From Hybos culiciformis (taxonomy: Eukaryota; Arthropoda; Insecta; Diptera; Hybotidae), in assembly GCA_964007475.1 (NCBI GenBank), contig OZ023275.1, positions 40,729,381 to 40,793,380 on the forward strand: 64,000 nt of DNA, written 5' to 3'. The translations under genes and the position numbers were made by a program. This document shows positions 1 to 13,292 of this stretch, piece by piece. The notes beneath the pieces were generated by a model. The model was not told the DNA's origin. It saw only the letters and a program-made list of their open reading frames with translations, and did no database searches. The stretch's first letter is position 1. Each line of letters opens with the position of its first letter.

Positions 1-225
1 TGTTGGCTTTTCATACGCTTCTTTAGGTAATTGTTCAGTATTTTTTTGAGGAAAGTGATTCGAATTTAATTTATTAATTTTGGTTTTGTTTTTTGCTGTA
101 TAAAATTTAACTCTAATTCTTCCAAATGATACTCTGATTTTCTATACTCACTTATCTACTTTTTAATTATCCTGAATTACCAAAACTATGAGACTAAGTA
201 TACTGAAGTTACATTTATACTATTC

Positions 226-542
226 GGGAGCGGTACGCTTCACTGTACGATCATTTCACTGTAGTATCATTACACTGTATTTTTGAAGTTCACTGTTTTA
301 CCATTTCACTGTATTTTCATTTCACTGTATTTTAGTAATTTGACCTTTTCCAAAAGAATTACATATTAAATTAAGTTATAGATTAAAGTATTTTTTATTT
401 AACTCAAGCGAAGAACAGTGAACTGAAATACAGTGAAATGAAATGCAGTAAATAGAAATACAGTGAAATGAAAATACAGTAAGATGATATAGAGTGAAGT
501 GATATACAGTGAAGTGAAATACAGTTAAACGTATCCAACACA
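226..542. mobile_element. 317-bp miniature element, subterminal TTCACTGTA arrays, 8-bp target duplication
   Basis: The direct repeat TACTATTC sits at 218-225 and again at 543-550, as an 8-bp target site duplication would. Inside it the left end (GGGAGCGGTACGCTTCACTG) and the reverse complement of the right end (starting TGTGTTGGATACGTTTAACT) form an imperfect terminal inverted repeat. The left third repeats TTCACTGTA-like motifs, and the right third repeats the complement TACAGTGAA more than six times. No coding capacity is visible. An 8-bp duplication is typical of hAT and P superfamilies, so this is probably a non-autonomous hAT-like element. The iterated motif could be the transposase binding site (inference). 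It resembles the element at 8742-9050 in size and layout. Confidence 0.7.
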
Positions 543-550
543 TACTATTC

Positions 551-1887
551 CTACAATCGTACTAATTTTCTCACAAATTATTATAAAATTGACAAACATT
601 AAAACCACTGAGGAAACTTTTTCTCATATTTGCTATATAGTTACCATAAATGTCGTAATATTTTCTAAGTAAAACTTTCTGAATAAAAATCGAAACATTT
701 AAAGTTCTTTTATTTCAGCTTGTAAGTGTATATAATACAAAGTCCTGTCTTGTTAAAATAAAAGTTTTTTTTTTTATTTTTTTGTATTTTTTAATTAATT
801 CTTATGTGCTTGAATTTCTCACTGAGAATTCTTTCAACAAATTTATGGACAATAAAAACAAATTTATATATATAAGAATTTTTCATAGAAAAAGGAATCA
901 AGAAGTATTTGTAGTCCCAACAGATGAAATAAACAAAAAAAAAAAAAAATTTTCCAACACAATTAAATTAATTTTCGAGGAAAAAAAAAAAAAATTAATA
1001 AAAATAAAAATAATTTTTTTTTATTATTTTTTTTTTCTAGCAATTTTTTACTTATAATGAGTTTAATGTTGAATGAAACTGAATGGTAATAAAAAGTTGA
1101 AAACAACAAAAAGAAAGAATTTTCAACAAACTATAATAATAAACAATCACAAACTTTTAATACCCTTTCTTTTTTTTTTTTATATAAAACTTTCCAGTTT
1201 GTTTAAAAAAAAAAACTATTAAAATAAATTCATTTTCAAAATTGAAAACAGAGAAGAAGAAGAAAAATCATGATGGCAGTCAGATGGCTAGTGTACCATA
1301 ATTTAGTAACCAATCTTATTTTGGTATTGGTTTTTTTGATAATTCTTTTTGAAATATTTTTTTACCAAAAAAAATAAAAAGTTGAAAAAAGTTGTTCTCG
1401 GCGAACAGATTTATCTGTATTCAACACATATTTCAGTGTCAGCTCTAGGCATAGGAGTTGGAACACAAATGTGTCATACTCATTTAATTGGTTTAGCTAT
1501 GTGCGTGACAGAAATTTTAAGAACAATTGAAAGATACATATAGTGAAAGATTTTGAGGGAATTAATTGAAAGCTAGAAAATTCACTTTTTGATTTATATA
1601 TTTTTGATTGCTTTATAAAGTATACTTAAATGTTTTTACAGTTGTTTAATATAGTTTTTCTGTTAATATAATATATATGGTAAGTTTGAGTCCAATTTTC
1701 CTTCAAACTAAAAGAATATAACATTTTTTAATTTTTTAAGTGGTATATTTGGAAATGATTTTTGGAACAACTATAGAACTAAACCTGAATTTATAATCAA
1801 AATAAAGGTAACACCGCAATTTACTGAATTCAAAATATTTAGATGTACATATTTTACTATCAAAAATGTTGAAGTTATTTAATAGTA
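551..1887. other. AT-rich spacer, no supported gene
   Basis: Mostly A/T homopolymers. Two weak coding-like stretches occur on the plus strand. At 1270-1377 a 35-codon frame starts with tandem ATGs and has a hydrophobic middle. At about 1398-1543 a 48-codon open frame has somewhat balanced composition and ends in TAG. Neither has clear splice partners or a recognisable family, so neither is called as a gene. Confidence 0.5.
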
Positions 1888-2137
1888 CACAGAAAAAAAT
1901 TTGCTCGTACTCATTACGTCAAAAAAGTTCGTTAATGACATTCTCGTTAAGATAACGAAAAATAATGAATAATTACGTTTTTGTAACTTAAATTTCGTTT
2001 ATTTTCTTATTAGGAACATTTTTTTCATTTTTAGTACTCGTTAAAAAAGTTCGTTATCGTTAAATACGGGAAACAAAAATTTCAATCCATACAGAACTTA
2101 TATTTTCCATTTTACACATTGCCGTAAATGTAGTCCA

Positions 2138-2191
2138 TAGCATAGTGGCAGAGTTGATGGATTGCAATGTTTAGGACAGTGGTTCGAATCT
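2138..2191 (+). promoter_or_regulatory. Pol III-type internal promoter (A box and B box) of tRNA-derived sequence
   Basis: TAGCATAGTGGC at 2138-2149 fits the A box (TRGCNNAGTGG), and GGTTCGAATCT at 2181-2191 fits the B box (GGTTCGANTCC). They are 43 bp apart start to start, normal for a tRNA-like gene. The segment does not fold into an obvious intact tRNA, and an A-rich tail follows directly, as in tRNA-derived SINEs. It lies inside the element at 1888-2661. Confidence 0.6.
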
Positions 2192-2203
2192 ACAAGCGGG
2201 CAT

Positions 2204-2462
2204 AAAAAAAATTATTAAAAAAAAATAAATAAAAAAATTTAAATAAAAAAAATAAAAAAAATAGAAACATAAATAAAAAAAATTAATAAATAAAAAAAAA
2301 TAAATAAAATAAAAAAAATAAATAAAAAAATAAAAAAAATAAAAAAAAAATAAAAAAAAATTAAAAAATAAATAAAAAAAAAAAAATTACAAAAAAAAAA
2401 TAAAAAAATAAATAAATAAAAAATAAATAAATAAAAAATTAAATAAATAATAAAAAAAAATG
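2204..2462 (+). repeat. A-rich (TAAA)n-like tract following the tRNA-like module
   Basis: About 260 bases made almost only of A runs broken by single T (AAATAAA, AAAAATAA). It follows the B-box segment at once and ends where the right arm of the surrounding inverted-repeat element begins. The position suggests a greatly expanded SINE tail rather than a random microsatellite (inference). Confidence 0.7.
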
Positions 2463-3649
2463 TTGTCTAGTAAATTTTTTTTTCGTATTTGCGGTGTTTT
2501 TGCTGAAGAATTTGAAAGGTTTTTGGTTTTGGGGTATAACGAACTTTTTTAACGAACTACGAGCTTTTTTCAACGAAATGTTCGTTGTAGCCAAAATAAC
2601 GAATTTTTCGTTGATTTTAACGAATTATTTAGTTATAAGTACGAGCAAATTTTTTTCTGTGATATGTAATAATATATTGTTAAAATTAAATATTATGTTA
2701 AAATTAAATGGACTTTGCTTTTAATATAACCATTAATTTTAACATGTTATTATTAATTATGCAAAAGAAAAAAAAATAATACAGGAACCCCTTTCATTAC
2801 ATGAATAATAATAAATACCTTATTTTGTTTAGTTTTTCACATGAAAATTTGTAATTAAAATTATATATTTTCTAAAAAAAAAAAAAAACCAAAAATCCAT
2901 TTCACTATTAAAATTTTTATTTTTGCGTGCCGTAAAATTTCATTATTATTTTTAATGAAAATTTATCTAAAAATATTTCATTGAATATATTATACGAATA
3001 ATAAATATTAATTTAACTAATTTCCTTTTGTTGTTGTTGAAACGATGTAAGTCAATGAAAAGTTGGCTTTCGATGAATTGGCTTAAAATAAAATTTTTAT
3101 TTACAACGTGTTTAGGATTAAAAATAACTTTGAAATTTTTTTAGAATCTATAAAAACTCTCAACTCTGTTTCAGCATATATTTTACTTACTGCCTCGCAT
3201 TCGAATTTTTTTATTAATGGAAGTGCCAAGAAATTTACCACATATTTTATTCAATTATTTTCCAACATTTAACAAGAAAATTAATTTTTATTTTTTAAAC
3301 TTTATATACCCAAAAGATTTTTACTTTTCTTAATTAAATTTTATTTTCTTTCAACAAATTAAATTATATTTTAAATCTCAATACGCTTGCAAGTTACAGG
3401 CCAACAGTGACAGAATAAAATTTTGCAAAGAAAATAAATCAAATATTGTTAAAAAAAAAAAAACATTAACTTGCGTTTACGTTAATTTCAAGGATGTTAA
3501 CATTAAAGGTTATATTGAATTTTCGAATTTTTTTTAAACTGATCATGATCTAGATTTGAGCATATATTTTTTTTTTGCCTAACATAAGTATACTAAGAAA
3601 CTTTCATATTATTTATTTAATACTATAGTTGAGAACGGCCTTTTTACAT

Positions 3650-3757
3650 AGCATCGTGTAATCATTTCGAGTCTCTAGGGAAATTAGATTAAAAATCTCG
3701 ACCGAACCGGTCCATCAGCGGTTTCGGCGTGATTGAAAACATACAGACAGAGAATTT
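3650..3757. repeat. Possible old transposon fragment of higher GC
   Basis: This block is clearly more GC-rich than its surroundings and contains AACCGGTCCATCAGCGGTTT and GGCGTGATTGAAAACATACA. It looks like a decayed piece of a dispersed repeat, but no second copy lies in the window, so the call rests on composition. Confidence 0.3.
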
Positions 3758-6700
3758 TCATTTTTATTTAATAAATAATTGTCATAAAAATAAAAATTTA
3801 AAACATTAATTAAAGTTCAGTCAAAAGGAAATCTTAAAAATTATCTTTAATAAATTAAACAAATAAAAATTTGTACCTACTGAGGAAAGAAATTTCAAAA
3901 AAAAAAATTTCCAAATTATAAATCATGATTTTTGAATGTTTATACAAAAATTTATGTACATATTTACACTAAATAATAAAATTTTAAAAGGACTCTAATA
4001 GCTTTGTTATAAAATATTACATAAGAAAAAAGAAAACATTTTTTTTTCTATCATTATAAATAAATCATAATAAAAAAAAAATATTTTCATAATTTTTTAT
4101 ATGTTTCTTTTAAACATAATAACTTTTGAAACTGAAAAATTATATTTTGATATTGCCACTTTAGTATGCGTATAAGAAAATATTAGATGTTATACCTAAG
4201 AGCCCTTTGTATATTTTTCTTTTTCCCATTTTTTTCCTGTAAGTACATATTTCATAGCAATTAATTACCAAGTTGAAAATTTTTTTATTTATCGGGAAAT
4301 CGGAAAATCAGAAAATATATTCACAAAATATACGCATATGTATTTAAAATATTGCCAAGGAAAACTATTATTTTCAAAATTGTTGTAATAAGTTTTATTT
4401 CTTCAAACGTATAATTTTTTTTTTATTTAAATTATATTCGATATTGAAAATTGAATTCACAAAATGTTTCCCCAATAACTTTATGTGTATATATGCTTCT
4501 GCAAAGTTAAACTGCGAAGAAATATTTAGTAAAACTTTTCTGAAATTCTTCCCCTGTGAATATTTAAATAAAAATCTTATATTTGTTGTCGTGAAAATCT
4601 TTAATCTTTATAATATAAATTCTATCGAAATCTCTCTTGATAAAAAAAAAAAATGTATATATCTTAATATGCTAAGCACGTAATTCATCTCTCATAAAAT
4701 TATATCTATTAAAAAGTTAAAATCATAATGAAAATAAATTTACTACATTGAAAAACAAAAAAACAAAAAAAAAAAAACAAATTAGATTATAATATTAGAA
4801 CCTAAATTAATTATATTGTTGGTGAGAGAAATTACATAATGTTCAATAAATTTTAAGGAAACAAAATCTTCTCATTCAGTGAAGCATTTAATGAATTTAA
4901 ATTCAATAATATGTATATTCATACATAATAATATACACAAATTTATTTTTTCTTGTCTTTAACATAAAAATCTTATTTATACTTTATATTTTATATGTAC
5001 TTATACTTACTGCATAACGTTATTTAATTTATAGAAAAGTCAAGATTTATTTAAAATACAAAAAAAAAAATAATAATATGTATTATATACTCCTACATAC
5101 GCTTACATAATGTGTTTGTTTTTTTTTTTACTGTACGTGTACAATGTATGCATAAATATATTGTAAAATGATATAAAAAGAAGTATAAATTTTGCCCATA
5201 GCAATTTTTAATATATACATATAATATTATTATGCTTTGAAAAAAATGTAAAAAAAAAAAAAAAAAAAACAAATTAATAAAAAGTAGGTACCTTATTAAA
5301 TATTCATTTTTTTTTTTTCTTTCTTCTTTTATGCTTTTTCAGCTGACAAATTCTTTCATTTTTACATATTCCGCGCCAATAAAGTACAGAAAAAGAACAA
5401 AAAGAATTCAAAGGAGGCACATACAAAAAAAAAAAAATATACATATAAATATTTCTTCAAGGAAAAACAATTTTTTTTTTCGTTTTTTTTTTATCAAAAA
5501 CATTTACTTTTTTCTTACAATGAAAACATAGAGAATAATTTTTCATAACCATCATAAAATGAAATAGACTTGAACAGGTTTTTATTAAAAATGGAGAAAA
5601 AAAAAAATTAACAATTTAATTAATTTTCACTGTCCCGCATTAACTTTGCTTTCCAAGAACCATATATACTTAATATCTTTTTTAAGGTTTTTTGCTTTAA
5701 TTTTTTCTTAAAAACACATTAACACTTACAATATAGGTATTCTTTAGTTATAGTGTAGGTTTAAATGATTTTGCTGTGAAAAATAAAATGTAATTTAACT
5801 AATTTAACATTACAATACACTAAGGTTCACATTCTAAGAAAAATAAATATACCTATATATACATTTATACATATATATTATTTAATATAATTTTGATCGC
5901 AATAAAAGTATGATATTCAAGATACATGCACAATTCTGAATGCAACTACTACAATATCGATCTATTGCAAAAGTTACATTTCAAATTAACGCTTTTTTTT
6001 TCAGGATTCATCAATTTTAGGTTAAACATTAGATCGCTAGTAACAGTTCACAAACTATGCAAACAAAAAATGAATATATTTTAGGGTTTTACAAAACTAA
6101 ATTATTTATATTTTTTCAAACAATTCATTTTATTTATTATGTTATGTCAAAAATCTCTAATTACAATATATGTATAAAAAAACAATCCTTGAACATTTAA
6201 ATTGAAAATTTATGATCAAGTAAATATTCTGTAAAGATAAAATTATGAATATTTTGAATTGGTGTTGTTAAGAGATATAAAAACTTAACAAAAAAAAAAA
6301 AGAAAAAAAAAAAAACAATTCAGAGATTATATATAAAATGATTATGGAATTATAAAAAGAATATCAATTAAGAAACACAATATGACGCGACGATAAAGTC
6401 TCAGATGATAAAAAAAAAAAAAAATTATATAAATAAGATTTATTAAAAGGAAAGTCACAAAATAAAATTATTTATTATTTTGAGAAGAAATAGGGAATTT
6501 CTGTTTTCTTCTTATTTTCTCAAATAATTTTAAAAGATTATGGATTTAAATATTTTCGCAAAAGTAATGTGAAAAAACATTAAGTAAATATTTAAATAAA
6601 CAAAGATAAAAAGAAATGGTGTGCAGACAAAAATTAATTCATACCATGTAGAATAAAGAATATTACATTTCTGTCAGTTGAAAATTTGTTACAATTTCTT

Positions 6701-7663
6701 TAAAATGTCATATAGAAATCGATTATTTATTTGACAATTTGAAATGAACATTACAATGAATTCATAATAATTTTTATTTTATGTCAATTCTTATTTAAGC
6801 TATATAAAAGGTTTTATAGTTTCTTTAACTAACAAATTCGCAAGAAACAAAACTACATTATAAAATACCATTGCATTTTCTTTTGTGTAAACATTTTCAA
6901 TTCACTATTTTGTAACTTTTATCTATTTTTTATTTATTTTTTTTAATATCTTAGTGAAACTAGTTTGGTGAAAAAAAAAATAGATCCTTGAATAAATGAA
7001 AATAAAAGAAATATTTTGAAAATAGTAAAAAAAAATTATAAATCAGTATCTATGCTGCATGATAAATAACAAATTTGATGATAAATAAAAGGTATGTTAA
7101 ACATCGTACAGTTTGATGAAAAGAATTTTAATCCTTTAAAAAACCTAATAATTATGTTGTTTATTGTCGATTGATCGTATACCCGGAATTACTAAAACAA
7201 TTCTAGGTATATACAAGTCGCTGATTCACTTTTATTTCGTGTGACCCAGAAATTCGAGTTTTTTAAAGTTGACTTTACTGTTTGAATGTAAAAGAAAAAA
7301 AAAAATTGGTAAAAAACAAAAATTAAGATTGAAAAAGTAAAAAAATTCATGCACAAGCCTAAGCCTTTTAGTAGTTATCATATATTTGGGAAGGTCAAAT
7401 TTATCAGTCAATAATCCTGATAAATACAGATATTCAACTTAATATTGTATTCAAGTTGATATTATTGAAACGACAAAATTTTTTTTACATATTTTTTTAG
7501 ACATACAGGCAATAGAAAACATCCAGAAACAGAAATTTAGAAACACTGTCAGCTGACACTACAAATTAGGTGATAAAATGTTCAAGAGAACTTTTTTAAT
7601 AATTATTTATTTTTTGTTCAGAATATAAAGGTCAAAATCAAGAGATATATTTGTTTGTACGTA

Positions 7664-7667
<4 letters not shown>

Positions 7668-7703
<36 letters not shown>
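7668..7703. repeat. (TA)n microsatellite
   Basis: About 18 uninterrupted TA units. Confidence 0.9.
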
Positions 7704-7706
<3 letters not shown>

Positions 7707-7900
7707 GAAATAATACCTATATATACAATTTTAATAGATTTTTCCTCATTATATATATAAAAAAAATTAAAATGTTTTCTTCTTCAAAATATGAATAAAA
7801 AAAAAAAACATAATATTTTGGCTAATGTTCAACTTTTTTTATGCATTAAACAAAAAAAGCAAACATAAATAAAACATAATAATTTTTTGTTCTGTAAGTA

Positions 7901-7918
7901 TAGGTAGGTAGGTAGGTA
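7901..7918. repeat. (TAGG)n short tandem repeat
   Basis: TAGGTAGGTAGGTAGGTA, four and a half units. Confidence 0.8.
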
Positions 7919-8741
7919 TATATTTTGTTGTAAAAAGCTCAATTTTGTGTTCCCTTTTTTATTTAAAGCACAGAAAAAAAAGAAAGATTTTCTTTACCTT
8001 TTTTTTGTTTTTGTTTTGATTCATAATCCAAGAATCGATGATTAATGAAATATTTTTATCCTTTTTTTTTATTTTTTTTCTTCTATGTTAGAAAATTAAT
8101 TTATTGTAAAAAAAAATTAAATTAAATTAAATTGAAAATTATTCTCAAAAAAAAGAGAAAAAGAGAAATTTCTTCTTTTTTCTGATAAGTTGATTCTCTT
8201 TGATAAATTTTTTTCAATTAAAATTTTAATTTTAATATTTTTGAATATTTTATTTTATTAGTTTTTTTATTAATTTATATTTTTTTATAATTTCATATTT
8301 TTTTTTTTTTATTTAGTTTTTGAAAATTTATACGATTTTTGACATTTATATTTTTTGTATTATTTACGTATTATATATTTAGTTTTAAAAATAAAATAAA
8401 AAATAAACACTTGGTATCTTCTGGATTATAATAATTCTGCCTAGTAATAATTTTTGTTTTTTATTATAATATTTTTGTTTCCTGCGAATAAAAATATATA
8501 TTAAATTTTCATAATTTTTGTTTGTTTTTCATTTTCATTACATTTATATACATATATATGTATTTATAAAATTTTTTTTTGTGGATTTTCTTTATTTAAT
8601 TTTAATTATTTATATTTTTGCCACAGTTAACTTTATAAATCTTATTAATTTTTTTTTTTTTATATTTAGTGATAGATAATGTTTTTTCTTTTATTTATTA
8701 TATTTTCGTTTATTTCTTTTATAAAAAATTTTGTTTATTTT

Positions 8742-9050
8742 GGGGATCGTGACAAATTCCTGTATTTTTAAAATACTGTATTTTTAAAATACTGTAAATT
8801 TTAAAATCTTGTTAAAATTCTGTATTGTTTAAAAATCAATTTCTCGTACCATGTTAACTTAACAAAAAAGGAGGTTTTAGTCCGAAAAGGCCTTTGCTCG
8901 TTTAGCCATAGGTTAAGTAGCAAAAACGAGGTTTTAACGCTTTTAAAATACAGGATTTTCAGATACCTATTGTATTTTAAAAATACAGGATTGTAAAATA
9001 CAGGATTTTGAAAAACTATTTTATGATTTACAGGATTGCTCAGCCAACCT
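8742..9050. mobile_element. 309-bp miniature element with subterminal CCTGTATTTT arrays
   Basis: GTTTATTTT occurs at 8733-8741 and again at 9051-9059, an 8-9 bp target duplication whose exact edge is ambiguous by one base. The ends form an imperfect inverted repeat converging on TCCTGTA (left GGGGATCGTGACAAATTCCT; right complement starting AGGTTGGCTGAGCAATCCTG). TCCTGTATTTTTAAAA-type motifs repeat on the left and TTTAAAATACAGGA on the right. The core is more GC-rich and non-coding. The layout and length mirror the element at 226-542 with a different motif. It is probably hAT-like and non-autonomous. Confidence 0.6.
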
Positions 9051-9059
9051 GTTTATTTT

Positions 9060-12000
9060 ACTTTTATTTATTTTTTCGTATGAATATTTTGAACAAATAA
9101 TTAAAATATATAAAATATATAAATAAGAAGTTCTTTAAACTTGATTTTATTTTAAGAATATGTGAAAATTTCAAAATTTTAATTTACTTCAATCACAAAA
9201 ATTTGGGTCTATTAAATAATTCAAATTAATATTATTTAAATATTGATATTAAAACTTATAAAATGTGGTCTTCAAACGTTATAATTAAATAATAATGTTA
9301 AATAATAAAGATTTATTTTTATAATCATATGAATTTATTAAAAAAAAATAAAAATAAAATCTAATTCAACAATACAGAAGTGGTGCCATCAACATTATTA
9401 CTTAATTGCTTACTGTTTTTATCGTATCAAAATATTAAAAATGTCACCCACTTTTAATTGTATTTTTTAATTTTTAATTGCAGTAATTAAGTAGTTAAAA
9501 GGCTAGATATATACATACATTTAAAATGCTAAATCTAAATTACCTACTTCAGTCTGTAGATGAATTTACAATTAATTTCTTACACATGAATTCATTTAAT
9601 TGTTTGAAACAAAATAACTTCATTTATTTTTATTACACTTTTTAGTGAATTAACTTTATATGTATACTTATATGTATTTGAAATTCTTGGCAAAAATAGC
9701 ATTTAACAATATTTAGTTAACAAGATTACGCGTAGTGAAATTTTTCAAATAATTGGTTTTAAACGGGTTGTATGTAGGTTTAGTTCTCGAGGGAAGGTAT
9801 ATAATGTATCTATATGAAATAAAATTACATCCTTAACAAAGAAATTAAAATAATGATTCCAAAAATTATTTTTTATTTCAAAGAATTAAATAGAATATAA
9901 TGAGAATACGTTCCCTTCAAAATTTTTAAATTATTTACTTAATTCCTTAAAATGTTAAAGTATTTCAAAATGTAACAATATAATGTGAAATAATAAATTG
10001 AATTGATCAATAATTCAGATTTTTTTTTGTAACAACAAAAAATTGCTATGTAGCTATTTTGACATACAAATCCAGTTCATTTACTATTTTTATAAGAACT
10101 TCATATTTTCAAGGGTTGTGTCACCATTCCTATTTTTATAAAAATATAAGTCAGAAACTCGAACGGGGTAGAAAAGAACTGAAAAAGACTTATATACTTC
10201 CTAATTAAAATCCCAAGTTCAAGAAGTCGAACATCATTTACGACTCTACAACGGTTGTCGTTTATGTGAATTACCCGTCAGATACATAAAAATGTAATTG
10301 TTTCAAATAAAGAAGTTTAACTTCCACCGTGAACTTATGTGGGTGAGGATCACAAGTTCTTTTTTTAGCTTTTCTTTTATTTATTTTTATCTAATAATAT
10401 ATTTAAAAGATTTTTTCTACGAAAATGTATGAATAAATATTTTAAGATGATTATGTTTCAATTTGTTTCCATTAATTATTTATTTTTATATGAATATTAT
10501 GTTATAACTTTGCAGAGAAAAAGAAGTTAAGCTACCAAACTGATTGATGTTAAATAGGTATATAGTATTATTATACCTCCTTCTGTTATTATTTAAGCAT
10601 TAAAATTTGATTCGAAACACCTACATTATTATAAGTTTACAGAATTTTGAAAAAAAATTCTCGTAAAAATTATCCTTTAAATGTTAATTCAAAAATTTAT
10701 TATGTTTTCAATTTTTTTTTAATTTTTATTTAACGTAATCAATCACTTTGGCAACAACTTAAATATTAAATACCTAAAATACAAATTTTCAGAAATTATT
10801 ATTCCTTATTCTTTTCTTTATTATTTTGCAGGAAAAAACAAAATTTTTTTAACAATAATATTATTATAATAATAAATAGGAATTATTCAGAAGAAAAACC
10901 ATGATTAATGATTAATAATATCGGATAATAATGTTAAAAAGGCTTCAAAATTCTTTTATTTGACATTTAGATTGAAAAAAAATGAAATAAAAATAAAAAT
11001 TTGATACCTTTATTTTTGGAATTTCCATTTTTCTACCCAGCACCTGTACTCTATATAAACTTATTCTATTACATTTTTCTAGATATTCTAAATATTGAAT
11101 TATTTTAAATGCTGAATAAAGATTAGATTTACAGTTGATTGTATGAAGCAATTTAATTGAATTTATGTTATATTTGTACATCTGATCTAGTTATTTTTAT
11201 TCATAAACAAATGGGCCTAAAAAAGTTCATTAGGTGTAATACTTTTTACATGCATAGTGCTATTGATATTTTTTTTACATAAGTATAACGATACATATTT
11301 TTTTTCATAACTATTTTTATTAAAGTCAGTTTATTCTTCTGGTATGAAATTGTCATGAAATTACTTTGAAGCATACCCTTATGATGATGATACCACAATT
11401 ATTTTTATAAAATATTTTATTTAAAAATTAAATCAAAATTTTTTCTAAGAAAATAAATTCATGAATATTACAAACATGAAACAAACATTGTACAATCTAA
11501 AATTACATAGTTATAAATATTAAAATAAAACACGGAGTGCGATAAAGTGACAAAACAGTAAAAAATGTAATAAAAAAATATATTATGAAAAATGATTGTT
11601 GTATCTAAATTTTACACAAGTATAGTAGTGTTCTTCAACTACAAGTTGTTGAACATTTAAAGATTTTATGTAAATTAATACGTGATACAAGGAGCATTAT
11701 TAACTAATGGGAATGTACAATAAAAAGAAAATTTGTACTTTTTGATAATTGACGACATTATCATCAGCAATTTTATGAACAACTATTCTTATGTATGTAA
11801 AATGAAAGTCTTGATCATAATAAATATATTTAAAATTTAATAATATCGGAAAACTTACTATCCTAGATCACAAACATTTTGAATATTTTCCTTTTGAAAT
11901 TGAAAATGCATTATTTTGCTCACATTGATTTGTAATTTAAATTTAAAATCAAAAGCATATTATACATGCTATCATCTAACGAAAATTGAATCGATAGAAT

Positions 12001-13292
12001 AAACAAAAATGACTTAATTTTTAAATGTAAATATGATGTTTAGACATGAAGAGCAAAATATTATAAAAATTTTATATTTTATCCGTATTCATATTGCCGT
12101 GTTTATAATTGCGCCTCAGAGGCAAAATTTTATAACAAAAATACATGAAAATAAGCATGATACATTAGGAATTTTTGTATTTTTTCACTTTTGCATATAT
12201 AATTAATTATAATGATATATAAAAATAAAAGAGAAAAAATGCATGAGTAATGTTTGACGGGCCTAGCGTTTCACAATATTTCTTAAATTTCTTTACCAAG
12301 CTTAGAACTAAAAATGTACAAAATGCGTACAAAAATGTAAAACTACTCATAGTGCCTATTCTTTAAAAAAAAAATTTAAATCGCTAAGGGTTCATTCTAT
12401 AACAAGTCAAATCAAAATGAATAAAATTAATATTTTTTTTTATTTAAAAAAATAATACCAAACCCCAAAAAATTTCCATACTTAATATAAAATTTATTTA
12501 TTTTTTTTTTTTTTTTATTCAGAAGAAAATAAATAAAAATATTTTCAATTGTCAAAATTATTTACAGGGATTTTCTCAGAAATAATAAATAATTTTGAAA
12601 TGGAATTAATTGAAACAATAGGAAAATAGAATTTATTTCCTATATAGTAATTTTGATTCCATGCCATTTAATAACCAGTTGTTCATAAAGACTTAATATC
12701 AAACAAATTTCTTTAATGAATAAAATTATATTATTTGCCTTAAAAAAAAAAGAAGAAAAAAGATATTAATTTCGAAGGCACTTGAATAAATTACAAAAAA
12801 CAAAGAAAAAAGAAAAGGATATCCTTGAATTGTTCAGGATATCAAAATTTGAAATAAGGTAATAACGTCCGTTACCAAAGTAAATTAACCTTTCAGCAAA
12901 TTTTTTGTAGCGTTAAATATAGGCCTTAATTAAAGTCAAAATAATAAATCTTTTGTTAAACTAAATTTTTAATTCCTTCTTTTTTTTATTTTCTCAAAAT
13001 TATTTTAGGTCACAAAGTATTTACATAATTTCTTCTTTTTTTTTAAATAATTTTCAACTCCATTAATGATTCCGTACACTGGTACGTGAAAATTTATCCA
13101 CTTGAATAACCAATTTTTGTGCTATAATTTTTCACTGCAAAAACTATTTTGGAACTTATCAGAATTTATTTTAATCCTTTTTGTTGTTAAAATGTCAAAT
13201 CCTATAATACCACGGATATTAAAAAAAAAATTTATAAAAATTTGCTATATATTTTGTAAAACTATATGATTTACAATTTTTTTTATTATTGG
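9060..13292. other. 4.2-kb gene-free AT-rich stretch
   Basis: Nothing with coding character was found on either strand. A slightly more GC-rich patch at about 10130-10370 (for example CTACAACGGTTGTCGTTTAT and CTTCCACCGTGAACTTATGT) could be an old transposon remnant, but it has no open frame and no copy elsewhere in the window. Confidence 0.45.

Larger units (their letters stand above)
1888..2661. mobile_element. 774-bp terminal-inverted-repeat element containing a tRNA-like module
   Basis: The first bases (CACAGAAAAAAATTTGCTCG, continuing TACT) recur as an exact reverse complement at the right end, giving a perfect 24-bp terminal inverted repeat. Both arms carry several TTCGTTA / TAACGAA motifs in opposite orientation. 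The centre holds a tRNA-like segment with pol III A and B boxes, followed by about 260 bp of (TAAA)n-like A-rich sequence. No target duplication is obvious at the borders (AATAGTA on the left, ATATGTA on the right). There is no open reading frame of note. It is either an unusual miniature DNA transposon or one that captured a SINE. The superfamily is not assignable by eye. Confidence 0.65.
2662..8741. other. 6.1-kb gene-free AT-rich stretch
   Basis: No open frame with protein-like composition, no paired splice sites around coding sequence and no RNA gene were seen. It is dominated by poly-A and poly-T runs. It contains a possible transposon fragment near 3650-3757, a TA microsatellite at 7668-7703 and a short TAGG array at 7901-7918. 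It could be intergenic or a large intron. Confidence 0.5.

Noticed and set aside
782..1057. 91-codon plus-strand frame
   Set aside because: Low-complexity Lys/Phe/Ile sequence from homopolymers.
2138..2191. A functional tRNA gene
   Set aside because: A and B boxes are present, but no full cloverleaf with acceptor stem was evident and an A-rich tail follows immediately; a tRNA-derived repeat is more likely.
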